From assembly GCA_040901765.1 (NCBI GenBank), contig JBBDYG010000039.1, forward strand, positions 62,001 to 126,000: 64,000 nucleotides of DNA. The letters run 5' to 3'. The notes below the pieces were generated by a model. The model did no database searches. It saw only the letters and a program-made list of their open reading frames with translations, and was not told the DNA's origin. Shown piece after piece: positions 25,260-33,386 of the stretch; position 1 is the stretch's first letter; the number at the start of each line of letters is the position of its first letter. This stretch comes from JBBDYG01 sp040901765 (GTDB taxonomy: Bacteria; Planctomycetota; Planctomycetia; Pirellulales; Lacipirellulaceae). A program made the translations under genes and the position numbers.

Positions 25260-26551
25260 CTATTCGCCTGCGGTTGCGGCGTGATGTTCAATCAACGCGG
25301 TGACGGCTGCATCACATGCCGCCGCACCGGCGTCACCGGCCTGATTGGTGCAAGCGAGGATCGCGAAATCCTTCTGCGGGGCGATCCACACCGTAGCGTA
25401 GTTCATGGTGTTGGAGCCGCTGTGCGTCAACGCCATGCCGCCGGCCCAATCTCTTTCGGTCACGATCCATCCCAACGCATAATCGCCTCCGAATGGCGGG
25501 GTGGATAATTTCTTGTAGGCGGCAGTCGGCATCAGCGCAGGTTTGCCGCTCATCCCGAGCAAGAAGTCCGCCACGTACTTCGACCAGTCCTGAATGCTGC
25601 AATGCACGCGTCCGGGCGGACCCATCACGGGTGGATTGTCGACCTTCGGCCCATTCATCGGTACAGGTTGACCGTCCGCCGTATGGCCCCATGTCTGATC
25701 GACCTTGCCGGGCGTTCCAATTCCGCCGATCCCCGCGCTCGTCATCTCGAGCGGGCGAAACACATGCTCCATCATGTTTTTTTCCCAAGACTTACCAGTT
25801 ACCTTCTCGACCAGCGAACCGACAATGACGTACCCGAGGTTCGAGTATTCGTACTTACTGCCGGGCGTGTTCTCTGGCGGCTTGGCGAGCTCTTGGCGTA
25901 CGGCCCGCAGTCGTTCTCGACCCCCATTGACACCCAAATAATCGGTCAGGTCCAGATTAGCGGGCAATCCGGAGCGGTGTGAAACCAAATGCAAAACAGT
26001 CACGCCTCGAAGATCAGGGTGGATCTTGAAACTGCTGTCCGAAAATACCTCGGCAAGGGTCGTGTCCCAACTCAGCCGCTCCTGCTTAATAAGCTGCGCG
26101 ACGAGGGTCGCCGTCATGTGGAGCCCAGATGCCACAGATCGTTGGGCATGGCCGGCGATTTCGTTCCCCGCTTCCGCACGCCCGTAACGCCGAACGCGGC
26201 GAGTCCTTCGCTCGTCACAATCGCTGCGGCGATCGCGGGTACGTCCGACTGCTGTTGAACCTGCTTCAGTAATTCGCTGATCTGTAGGTCGGCAGTGGGT
26301 TCCGCTTGTGAGGGCACTGGATTGCCGAGTGATTCGAGATATCGACGATCGACCTGGCTGAGGCGCGCAACCGGCACGGTGATTTCCGAGCCGCCGGCTT
26401 TTCTCAGCAAGACTTTGTCGGCTTTGACTTCGACAAGTTCGGCTTCGACTGAGAACTTGCCGGTGGTGTCGGACCACTTCCGTGCCCAGCTTGGCTCCGC
26501 GGCTAAAAACAACAGCCCGCAGATCAAGATCGTCAGCAACAGTAGTTTCAT
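25260..26551 (-). pseudogene. Broken SHD1-beta-lactamase-like serine hydrolase
   Basis: ATG 26551 starts a signal peptide (LLLLTILICGLLFLAAEPSW) followed by an SHD1 domain (RKWSDTTGKFSVEAELVEV; ITVPVARLSQVDRRYLESL) and the first part of a class C beta-lactamase-like domain (VPAIAAAIVTSEGLAAFGVTG) that stops at DLWHLGST near 26114. A second frame resumes at MTATLVAQLIKQERLSWDTT and carries the Tyr motif (YEYSNLGYVIVG) and the late HSGSN motif to 25260. In relatives GST(T)KAMTATL spans this point, so 7 or 10 bases coding for the SxxK lysine are missing and the frame is shifted. The product would be inactive unless this is an assembly error. Confidence 0.85.
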
Positions 26552-26898
26552 GGCATCCCCGTTTTTCCGAGACCGCGACTCGATCGGCAACACGACTTGG
26601 ATCAGGTCGCTCAACTGCACGGCTTTTCGACGACAGGCCTATCACTCAAAGATTGTAACAACCCCTCAATGCGGTTTCCAATACGCCGCGCGCCTCAAAT
26701 CGATGATTGTAGCGCCACTCGTGCCGTACACGCAGAAAACCTTGGTTTACTAGCGTAGGCTCCTGAATCTTCGTCAGGATTGGAGAGACGTTTCTGCCTG
26801 TATCTCAACCCATGTCGGCAATCAAAATGCTCACAACTCGTCGCGGACCACACGTTCTCGGCACACCCCGGCGAGTCCATGAAGTGACCGACTCGCAA
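26552..26898. other. 347-base intergenic stretch
   Basis: No gene or repeat of the families described here was seen. A short self-complementary run CCTGAATCTTCGTCAGG near 26763 could form a weak hairpin. Confidence 0.4.
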
Positions 26899-27981
26899 TC
26901 ACTTCCTCTTTTCCTCCAACTCCTCCAGCGTCCGCTTCGCCTCGGACACCATCCGCGAGTGAACGTGCCACTCGGCCAACTCTTCCGGCGAAGCGGTAAC
27001 GATCCTTTGCAGATGTTCGCGGACCGGGGCGAGATCGACTTCCGCGCCCGCGTCTACTAGCTTAAGCATCGCTTCCTGGGCGTTCTTGAGCGCGACGGCC
27101 CGTTTCATCGTCTTGGCGCCCGGGTCTTTCTCCGCGGCAATGAGCGACATGTCCGAGGCGTCAAGCATTTCAATCAGGGCCGGCATCGCGCGTGGTTCGC
27201 CAAGGTCCGCGAGCGCCAGAGCCGCGTTGTAGCGCGCGTCGGCGAATGGGTCGTCCACCAGAATCCCTAATAACTCAACCGCCTCGGGCGTGCGCAGGCG
27301 GCCGAGCGCGAACGCCGTTTCCGAACGCACCAGCTCGCTCGTGTCGCGCGACGTTTCAGTCAGCGTTTCCATCCACAAGGGATCGTCGAGCGCTTTTGTC
27401 GTCGAGCGGTCGTGCTGGTTTTGCGCGAGGACCGCCATCCCTTGCAGGGCGCTGCGCCGCACGATCTCTTCGCGCTCGTCGCGATTGGTCGTTGCCGCCC
27501 GGCAGAGCGCCGGCAGACCATCCGTAACGTAAAACTCGCCCAGCACGCGGCACAAGAAATAGCGGAAGTCTATCGCACCCTCTTCCATAGCCCCGGCGCT
27601 GTTGCCGCGATCGAGTTCGTTGCTCAGTAGCTGCGCGAGCGCCTGAACGGACTTGCGATCTTCCTTAAACTTTGCGTACCGCTCGTTGCGGAGCATGTTG
27701 GCCAGTTCCATCGCCGTCTGATACCGGCTCGCGCTCGGCCGCTGCAGGGCCTTGACCAAATCGGCCGGCTGCTGATTACTGGAATGCACCGTCCAACTAA
27801 AGAGCCCCCAAACGCCGACCACGATCAGCACGATCAGCGCCGGTATAATGAACAGTTGAAACAGAAACCCCACCGACGGCGGCTCCACCGGCGGCAACAG
27901 TTCGTCGCTCGTCAGCGGCGCACGGCGATTCCGCGGGTCATTCACATCTAAAAACGGAGGTTGGTTTTCGGAGGCGGGCAT
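26899..27981 (-). CDS. Membrane-anchored HEAT-repeat protein
   Basis: 360 residues. A Pro-rich cytoplasmic N-terminus (to about residue 37) leads into one membrane helix (FQLFIIPALIVLIVVGVWGL). The remainder is a helical HEAT array: RYQTAMELANMLRNERYAKF, REEIVRRSALQGMAVLAQ, SELVRSETAFALGRLRTPEA and DARYNAALALADLGEPRAMP. The C-terminus is a charged helix ending in LEELEEKRK. It probably serves as a protein-binding scaffold. Start ATG 27981. Confidence 0.8.
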   Translation of the reverse strand: MPASENQPPFLDVNDPRNRRAPLTSDELLPPVEPPSVGFLFQLFIIPALIVLIVVGVWGLFSWTVHSSNQQPADLVKALQRPSASRYQTAMELANMLRNERYAKFKEDRKSVQALAQLLSNELDRGNSAGAMEEGAIDFRYFLCRVLGEFYVTDGLPALCRAATTNRDEREEIVRRSALQGMAVLAQNQHDRSTTKALDDPLWMETLTETSRDTSELVRSETAFALGRLRTPEAVELLGILVDDPFADARYNAALALADLGEPRAMPALIEMLDASDMSLIAAEKDPGAKTMKRAVALKNAQEAMLKLVDAGAEVDLAPVREHLQRIVTASPEELAEWHVHSRMVSEAKRTLEELEEKRK

Positions 27982-28373
27982 GTATTGTAGGTCAGGCTGT
28001 GCCTGACGATGAAGACAAAAACAGGAGAGATCAGAGGCAGCAGAGCGAATGGCTCACGTGTAATTGTCAGCCCGCTTTCCCGGATGGTCAACCGGCAATG
28101 CAGTGGGCACGCTCCGTCCGCCACGGCCGATCTACGACGTGCCGTACACAATCGGTGAAATGCACAGCGCGGCCGCAGGGCCGCAAAAAGAATTTGACAT
28201 GAGGGAACAGAGGAAGCAGAGGAGAAAACAACGTAGCCATACTTTTCTCTGCTATCTCTGTTCCCTCCTGTTCCAATCATTCGACACAGCAACGACACAC
28301 GGAGTGCGCCTGCTACTTTCCTCCTTGGCGTCCTTCGCGAACTTCTGTTCCTAAATCCATTTGAGCCGGGCGT
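27982..28373. repeat. 392-base gap with family J inverted repeat
   Basis: The right part holds GAGGGAACAGAGGAAGCAGA (28202) facing TTTTCTCTGCTATCTCTGTT and CCCTCCTG (to 28272). The left part is divergent-promoter space for the HEAT protein and the lipoate ligase-like gene; it has a phrase GCCGCAGGGCCGCAAAAAG but no gene. Confidence 0.65.
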
Positions 28374-29045
28374 ATGGAATTACTCGATGTAACTTTTCCG
28401 ACACCCGCAGAGAATCTCGCGTTCGACGAAGAGTTGCTTGATCGAGATAACCCGCACGAATTCCTGCGGCTGTGGGAATCGCCGTTGCCGATCGTGGTAC
28501 TTGGTCGATCGTCGAAGCTCGAAGTGGAAGTGAACCAGCCGGCATGCATCAGATTGAGCGTGCCGATATTGCGGCGGGTCAGCGGCGGCGCGGCGATTGT
28601 CGCCGGGCCGGGCTGCCTGATGTACGCCGCGATTCTCGACCTGGAGCGCCGGCCCGAACTCGCCGCGGTCGATCGCGCCCACGCCTGGGTGCTCGGCCAG
28701 TTCGTGCAAGCGCTCAAGCCACTCGTGCCCAACGTAAGTTGCGCCGGCACCAGCGACCTGGTGCTGCTTCCCAAAGAACATACTCCGCGGGAGACTTGCG
28801 GCGACCTTAGCAACATGGCTCGAAAATTCTCCGGCAACAGCATCCGCCTCAAGCGCAAGCGGCTGCTCTATCACGGCACGCTGTTGTACGATTTCGATTT
28901 GACGTCGATCCCGCGTCTACTGCGCATGCCGCCCCGCCATCCCGCCTACCGCGACAACCGCCCGCACGAAAACTTCCTAACGAACCTGACAGTCGATGGC
29001 GAAGCGTTGCGCGAGACGATTATCGAACATTGGCGTGGTGTGTAG
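28374..29045 (+). CDS. Lipoate-protein ligase A / octanoyltransferase-like protein
   Basis: 223 residues of the biotin/lipoyl ligase fold. Typical LplA motifs are PAENLAFDEELL at the start, LRLWESPLPIVVLGRSSK, the RRVSGGAAIVAGPGCLMYA loop that binds the lipoyl or octanoyl adenylate, the catalytic lysine region ARKFSGNSIRLKRKRLLYHG, and GTLLYDFDL. It would attach lipoate (or transfer octanoate) to E2 proteins such as AceF at 4.4 kb. It lacks the C-terminal accessory domain of E. coli LplA. Whether it is a ligase or an LipM/LipL-type transferase cannot be decided here. Confidence 0.85.
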   Translation: MELLDVTFPTPAENLAFDEELLDRDNPHEFLRLWESPLPIVVLGRSSKLEVEVNQPACIRLSVPILRRVSGGAAIVAGPGCLMYAAILDLERRPELAAVDRAHAWVLGQFVQALKPLVPNVSCAGTSDLVLLPKEHTPRETCGDLSNMARKFSGNSIRLKRKRLLYHGTLLYDFDLTSIPRLLRMPPRHPAYRDNRPHENFLTNLTVDGEALRETIIEHWRGV

Positions 29046-29112
29046 GTATTTCTCAAACCTACGACAAGACTTCTGGGTACCAGCGCGGCTGTGAGGCCGC
29101 AACCGGAAACAT

Positions 29113-29172
29113 TTACAGGAGGTAGCAGCGGAAGCGGAGAATATAATGCAGCCCATGATGTTCTCCGCTCCC
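29113..29172. repeat. Family J-like inverted repeat
   Basis: TTTACAGGAGGTAGCAGCGG and AAGCGGAGAA face TTCTCCGCTCCCTACTGTTC. The flanking phrase GGCTGTGAGGCCGCAACC at 29085 is shared with the family J copy at 44252. Confidence 0.65.
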
Positions 29173-29251
29173 TACTGTTCAGAATTGTGTCAGGAAAGCA
29201 AGTTTCTACGGATTGGCAATACGGAGAAGCAACGTTTGGAGTGCGCTCTAG

Positions 29252-29505
29252 GTTGCCGAATCGGATCGTGAAGGCTTTTTGGTGGCGGTTGCTGGAGCCG
29301 TAATCGCGTTGGTCGCGAACGAAACCTACCGCCGAGCAATGCGGTGGCGAATGCTGTGTTAGCAGCGACAGTTGCGATCGCCAGTTTGACCTGTTGGCAT
29401 TTTTTTAGCGCAGACCCTTTAGGAATGTTTTCGCTCTTCTTCTTGATTCAAGCCATCTACTATGCCATTTCGTTCGAGGTGTTGCGGACCGAGAAAATTT
29501 CATAG
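29252..29505 (+). pseudogene. Possible frameshifted small membrane protein
   Basis: Two overlapping plus frames both look like membrane protein. The first (29252-29362) reads GFLVAVAGAVIALVANETYR and then runs to a stop. The second, offset by one base, reads NAVLAATVAIASLTCWHFFS and LFFLIQAIYYAISFEVLRTE before the stop at 29503. Joined near 29335 they would give an 80-residue two- to three-helix protein. No start codon with a ribosome site is seen, so this may be a remnant. Confidence 0.35.
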
Positions 29506-29573
29506 TTCATCGGCGGACGCGACGTCAAGAATCCACCAACAAAGCCCGGGGGCTGACTCTCGCCGCTTGCGGC

Positions 29574-30422
29574 TTAGCGGCTTTCCCACCTTCTCCACCC
29601 GACCGCCGCCAGCCACAAGCCAACCGCTCCCCACGCCAGCGTCCCCGGCTCCGGCACGGCCGTCCCCATCGCCACGCGCGAAATCGACACCCCGTCGAGT
29701 TCGAAATTTAACCCGGTGTTGTCGTCGCCGTCGTCGAGGACGCTGAACCGAACGTAGCCCACCTGCGCGAGACCGGTGTTCGACAGGTCGAGCCACGTTC
29801 CGCCACCCGAGCCGGCCAGAAGTCTGAGCATGTCGGATGCGTACCGCGTGCCATTGAACTGGGACAACGTTCCACCAAACGGCTTCCAGAAATCAGTCGG
29901 CGCGTCGCCGGGGGTATCCGAGAATGGGCTGGTTAAATCCGTGTAGCCGTTCGTCGGAATGTCGAACGTGCGAAGGCCGAGACTTTCCCACTCTAAACCA
30001 TTCTCGCTGACTTCGACTACCGCCGAGTCAACGCCGAAGGTTCCAACAGGATCGCCCGCCCGGCCGCTCGGAAAGTCCGTTTCAATGAACCCCGCATTGG
30101 TGAACACACCCAAGTGCGGCCCGGCCGCTTGCGGCAGCACATAGTGCGACAAGCGTAGCGTGAGCTGCCCCCCTTCGCCGATTGAAACGATCTCGCTATT
30201 CAAGTAGGGCGGGTTGAACAACGTCACCGCACCGGGAAACGCCCCCACGCCGGTGAACCGCGTCGGCTCGCCGAGCGCGGCTGGTGCCGTCGTGAACCCC
30301 GCTGCCGGCGTCGCGCCGGCATCATATGAATCGACACTCACCGCATGTTGTGCCACACATGGAATTGCGACGACGAAGCTAACGATAGACGCCCAAACAC
30401 AAAACCAAAGTTTCATCTTCAT
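29574..30422 (-). CDS. PEP-CTERM secreted protein
   Basis: 282 residues: signal peptide (FCVWASIVSFVVAIPCVA), a beta-rich extracellular domain (residues about 30-255) with no named family, and a C-terminal sorting signal of PEP-CTERM type: VPEPGTLAWGAVGLWLAAVG followed by WRRWESR. Such signals direct processing by an exosortase. Pieces such as SIGEGGQLTLRLSHYVLPQA recall surface proteins that bind small ligands, but this is a weak resemblance. It is the third gene of a minus-strand operon downstream of a cobalamin riboswitch; a good ribosome site (AAAGGA) precedes ATG 30422. Confidence 0.85.
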   Translation of the reverse strand: MKMKLWFCVWASIVSFVVAIPCVAQHAVSVDSYDAGATPAAGFTTAPAALGEPTRFTGVGAFPGAVTLFNPPYLNSEIVSIGEGGQLTLRLSHYVLPQAAGPHLGVFTNAGFIETDFPSGRAGDPVGTFGVDSAVVEVSENGLEWESLGLRTFDIPTNGYTDLTSPFSDTPGDAPTDFWKPFGGTLSQFNGTRYASDMLRLLAGSGGGTWLDLSNTGLAQVGYVRFSVLDDGDDNTGLNFELDGVSISRVAMGTAVPEPGTLAWGAVGLWLAAVGWRRWESR

Positions 30423-30477
30423 GAGATTGGTCCTTTCCTGAAGTAAATTGCGGAAGTTGAGAAATTCGACGTTGAAA

Positions 30478-31497
30478 TTAAAAAAGCACGCTACGGCATC
30501 TGATCAGTGTGAAGCGGTAAGCAAACAACGCCAGTGCAAGCCAAACGGTGGCCGGTTCGGGAACCGCGTGCGATGTTGTCGCCGTTAGATTCGCCGACGC
30601 GTCCAGCCGATCGCGCCACACCGCGTAGTCGGCGGCGTTGACGCCGCCGTCCCCATTGCCGTCGGCCGGGTTCATCCAGGCGTTGCCAAAAGCGCTCGCC
30701 CACGTCTGGTAGTCGAGCAGATCGACCACGTCGTCGCCGTTGTAATCGCCCGGCAGCGGGATCGGTGGTGCCGCCGCGACGGGGTTCGTGGCGAATGCCG
30801 TAAAATCAAACGTCGGCGAGAACGCCCAACTATCCCAGGTCCCATCGGCGAGGACTCGGCCTGCCATGCCCGTCGAAGCGCTTTGCCAAGCGCCGCCGTC
30901 GTACGGATTGTCCGTTGCGACACTGTAATGCCACAAGCCGGTGAACCAACCCTCGGCGTAGTAATCGTTTGTATTCACGGCAATCGCCAAGTCAGAAGAG
31001 CTGGTTATCGCTATGCCCGCGGCGTTGAACTGCGTGTCATCGTCGAGTCCGAACTCGCCATCATCGCTAGCGTCGTAACCCAGCCCGTAAACTGCCGCGG
31101 GATTTGTCAGGGTGCCGCCAAGCTTCGCGAACAACCGGTGATCCGCCTCGACGACGGCCATCAACATATCGCGGCCTGTCGCGGCGCCGTCCCAGCGATA
31201 ACCCCACGCGAGCGCCGCCGGCTCGGCGGTGCCTTCCACCCAGTCAATCACCAACGCCGCACGATTATCGCCCGTGCCGACCCAAAACTTAATATCGTCG
31301 AGCGACAGCACCGCCGCGAATGAATATGAAGGCCACGAAAAGACACAAGAGCAAATGACGAATGACAAATGACGAATGACGAATGAAAGCAGAAATGACG
31401 ACTGACGAATGACGAATGACGAAATGCCTGCACAAACCGCGCAGGGGAAACGGCATTCTCCCCATTCGTCATTCGTCATTCGGCATTCGTCATTCAT
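30478..31497 (-). CDS. Secreted dockerin-like, PEP-CTERM protein
   Basis: 339 residues. The N-terminal 60 residues are encoded by a family D repeat and end in a hydrophobic stretch (FVIRHLSFVICSCVFSWPSY) that can serve as signal peptide. The extracellular domain begins LSLDDIKFWVGTGDNRAALV and contains DWVEG and WGYRWDGAATGRDML. Two dockerin-like calcium loops follow (GDYNGDDVVDLLDYQTW and ADGNGDGGVNAADYAVW), then a PEP-CTERM end (VPEPATVWLALALFAYRF). The ATG lies 2 bases after the stop of the DUF1559 gene, so translation is coupled. A similar 'ALVxDW...WGYRWDG' phrase occurs, from memory, in surface proteins of B12-regulated loci; this was not checked. Confidence 0.8.
   Translation of the reverse strand: MNDECRMTNDEWGECRFPCAVCAGISSFVIRQSSFLLSFVIRHLSFVICSCVFSWPSYSFAAVLSLDDIKFWVGTGDNRAALVIDWVEGTAEPAALAWGYRWDGAATGRDMLMAVVEADHRLFAKLGGTLTNPAAVYGLGYDASDDGEFGLDDDTQFNAAGIAITSSSDLAIAVNTNDYYAEGWFTGLWHYSVATDNPYDGGAWQSASTGMAGRVLADGTWDSWAFSPTFDFTAFATNPVAAAPPIPLPGDYNGDDVVDLLDYQTWASAFGNAWMNPADGNGDGGVNAADYAVWRDRLDASANLTATTSHAVPEPATVWLALALFAYRFTLIRCRSVLF
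31353..31497. repeat. Family D inverted repeat overlapping a gene 5' end
   Basis: Short direct units of AATGACGAATGAC on the left (31353-31423) face GTCATTCGTCATTCGGCATT on the right (31468-31496). The whole element is inside the coding sequence of the dockerin/PEP-CTERM gene and includes its start codon. The translation of the complementary strand is hydrophobic (SFVIRQSSFLLSFVIRHLSF). Confidence 0.85.
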
Positions 31498-31499
31498 AG

Positions 31500-32342
31500 C
31501 TAGTCCTGTCCGGCGCGGGTCAGCATTGAGTTAAGCACGGCTTGCTCCGTGGCTTCGCTTACGAACTCCACATGCGCATCGGCAAACGCGACAAGTGCTC
31601 CGCCCGGATGGGGGCTGCCGATTTCGTCGTCGAGGCCGCCGCCGTTGATCGGGTTCGATTGCTCTTGCGCGACGACGTTATGGCCATTGACCCACTCGCA
31701 GCCCGATTGGCGTCGCGTTGCCAGTTCGGCAACGATCGCCGTGTGCGACAGACCATCGGTGATCGCGGTGATGGGCGTGGCTTCTTCGTAGAGCATCACG
31801 CCGAGCGAATCGGCCACCAGCCACTGCCGCTTCGCGATGTCTGTTTCACCGCGGCCGGTTCCTTCGACGCCGTAGACGCCGCCGTAATCGGTGAAGGCGA
31901 AGCCTTTCCATAGTCCGGTCGTCGCGTGCTGCGCATCGTGTGGTGTGCTCGGGCATTGGAAAATCGGCAGCACCGCTTCACCGACGGGGCGATTCGCCGC
32001 GTCATAGCTCGGCACGTCCAGGCGGAATTGCTCATAAAGCAATACTTCTTCCAGCGCTGGCAACAATAAGAAATTCCAACTAATGAACCGCTGCTTCATA
32101 GCTGGCTGACCAGGTTGCGGTGCCTCGAAGCGGCAGCCGATGCAGCCCACCGGAAATTCGTTGTGAATCGTTTCGTGCCGCGTGAGCGCTAGCCCAATCT
32201 GCCGCAGATTGTTCTCGCACTGCGCACGCCGCGCCGCTTCGCGCGCCGCTTGTACCGCCGGCAGAAGCAGCGCGACGAGCGCGCCGATGATCGCCAGCAC
32301 CACCAGCAACTCCACGAGGGTGAAGCCGGTGTCGGGTGCCAC
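31500..32342 (-). CDS. DUF1559 prepilin-like protein
   Basis: Planctomycete DUF1559 protein with a type IV prepilin-like N-terminus: leader VAPDTG, then FTLVELLVVLAIIGALVALL and the LLPAVQAAREAARRAQCENN helix with LRQIGLAL. The C-terminal region has the family's GG.HPGGALVAFADAHVEFV ending. The likely start is GTG 32342, which gives a normal six-residue leader before the cleavage glycine. An in-frame extension of 205 codons runs upstream through repeats and is not believed. First gene of a three-gene minus-strand operon; the leader region carries families G and E and, farther up, a cobalamin riboswitch. Confidence 0.82.
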   Translation of the reverse strand: MAPDTGFTLVELLVVLAIIGALVALLLPAVQAAREAARRAQCENNLRQIGLALTRHETIHNEFPVGCIGCRFEAPQPGQPAMKQRFISWNFLLLPALEEVLLYEQFRLDVPSYDAANRPVGEAVLPIFQCPSTPHDAQHATTGLWKGFAFTDYGGVYGVEGTGRGETDIAKRQWLVADSLGVMLYEEATPITAITDGLSHTAIVAELATRRQSGCEWVNGHNVVAQEQSNPINGGGLDDEIGSPHPGGALVAFADAHVEFVSEATEQAVLNSMLTRAGQD

Positions 32343-32415
32343 TGGCTTTGCCAGTGCGCCTCTTACTGAAGCATTGGATGGTTGCCTAGCACTGGCGAAG
32401 CCAGTGGCACCCGCG
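32337..32415. repeat. Family G inverted repeat at gene start
   Basis: GTGCCACTGGCTTTGCCAGT (32337) pairs with CACTGGCGAAGCCAGTGGCA ending about 32412, with one mismatch. Each arm is itself a hairpin. The GTG start codon of the DUF1559 gene lies inside the left arm on the minus strand. Confidence 0.85.
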
Positions 32416-32436
32416 CGGGAGTGGTCAAGCGATTTC

Positions 32437-32645
32437 AAGCCGAAGGCTTGGCAGCCATTAGCCGGCGGCAAGCGCAGCGCCACCACCGGTAGAAAGAGGA
32501 ACGAGCTGCAGCATCCCGGCAGGGGTGCCAGCAGTTTCGCGTCACGAGGAATTGCTGCGACCCTTGCCAGGGTCGTGCAAGCCATGCACTCGCCTTCCGG
32601 TGGTGCGCTGCGCGACCACCGGCTAATGGCTGCCATCCCTCCGGG
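32437..32645. repeat. Family E structured repeat, copy 1
   Basis: A 209-base element flanked by AAGCCGAAGGCTT and CCATCCCTCCGGG. The internal hairpin GACCCT-TGCC-AGGGTC (near 32567) differs from copy 2 (GACCCC-TGCC-GGGGTC) by a compensatory pair change. CCGGTGGTGCGCTGCGCGAC plus CACCGG forms a second hairpin near 32604. Copies 2 and 3 are at 55053 and 61769. Confidence 0.85.
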
Positions 32646-32707
32646 AAGAAGAATCGCGGTCGATTGCATTTGCATGCCCACGCGCGAACCCCGAACGCCC
32701 CGCGTGC

Positions 32708-32786
32708 GAGTGCCACTGCTGGCTTGCCCAGCAGTGTGCCCCTGGTACCCGCTGCGCACTGCTGGACGAGCCAGCAGTGGCACCCA
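32708..32786. repeat. Family G-like inverted repeat
   Basis: GTGCCACTGCTGGCTTGCCC pairs with GCTGGACGAGCCAGCAGTGG and CAC. It lies between the family E copy and the cobalamin riboswitch. The phrase CGCGCGAACCCCGAACGCCC flanks it on both sides (32689 and, slightly changed, 32823). Confidence 0.75.
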
Positions 32787-32962
32787 CCGTTCTTGCGCAA
32801 TGCCCAACATGGGGAACCAACCCACGCGCGAAACCCGAACGCCCCGTGCGTCACTCGCCTCTCGGCAAGTGCGCATTGCAATAGAGCGGTGGAATTCCAA
32901 TCGCGTGAAATAAAGGAAACTGCACCGCGGCGGCTGTCCCTCGCAAGCCGACCGCATGCCAC

Positions 32963-33176
32963 GCGTTGGTAGGTCTTCTGACTCCCGAGCCCGGCAAGAT
33001 CGGCCTTCTCGCCGCGGCAGGCATTTCCTAAAGAAACGCCTCGCGGCAATGGCAGAAAGAGAATCTTGCCGACGACGTTAAGTCCTATCGCTCGGTCACA
33101 GCGGCGGGGCCGTTCCGGATTCGCACCGGATTCCCTGTTTGTCGGCCGAAATAGCTTTCCGGCCAACCACCAACGC
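32963..33176 (-). ncRNA. Cobalamin riboswitch
   Basis: Read on the minus strand from 33176 to 32963, the element shows closing stem P1 GCGTTGG (33176-33170) with CCAACGC (32969-32963), the conserved CAGGGAATCCGGTGCGAATC segment, the B12 core GCCCCGCCGCTGTGA (33110-33096), and the 3' GGGAGTCAGAAGACCTACC (32986-32968). These match the cobalamin riboswitch consensus closely. It points towards the DUF1559-dockerin-PEP-CTERM operon, whose first start codon is 620 bases further on after repeats of families G and E. No B12 synthesis or BtuB-like gene is seen in the window. Confidence 0.93.
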
Positions 33177-33288
33177 ACGTCAACTGACGCAAAGTCTAGC
33201 AAGCTGGCCGCAGGTTGTAAAGCATGTCTAGAAACGACTCGCCAAATTGGCCGACAAGTTCTATGATGACCATCGCCATTAATTTACT

Positions 33289-33380
33289 AACCGCTAATGG
33301 ACGCTAATAGATCGCTAGTAAGAAGAATCTCGCCTCAGCTTCCACCCCATTAGCGTTTGATTAGCGTGTATTAGCGGTTC
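33289..33380. repeat. Family A inverted repeat (inner arms only)
   Basis: AACCGCTAATGGACGCTAAT at 33289 faces ATTAGCGTTTGATTAGCGTG and TATTAGCGGTT ending 33379. It ends only 7 bases before the start codon of the plus-strand DUF1559 gene, so any ribosome site must be in or next to the hairpin. Confidence 0.85.
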
Positions 33381-33386
33381 TACAAA

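Noticed and set aside
31353..31497. CRISPR array from short direct repeats
   Set aside because: The units are about 8 bases long, contiguous and arranged as an inverted repeat, with no spacers of regular size and no cas genes nearby.
32343..32957. N-terminal extension of the DUF1559 protein by 205 residues
   Set aside because: The extension is made of repeat families G and E and has no protein-like features; a prepilin leader must be close to the start, and GTG 32342 gives one.
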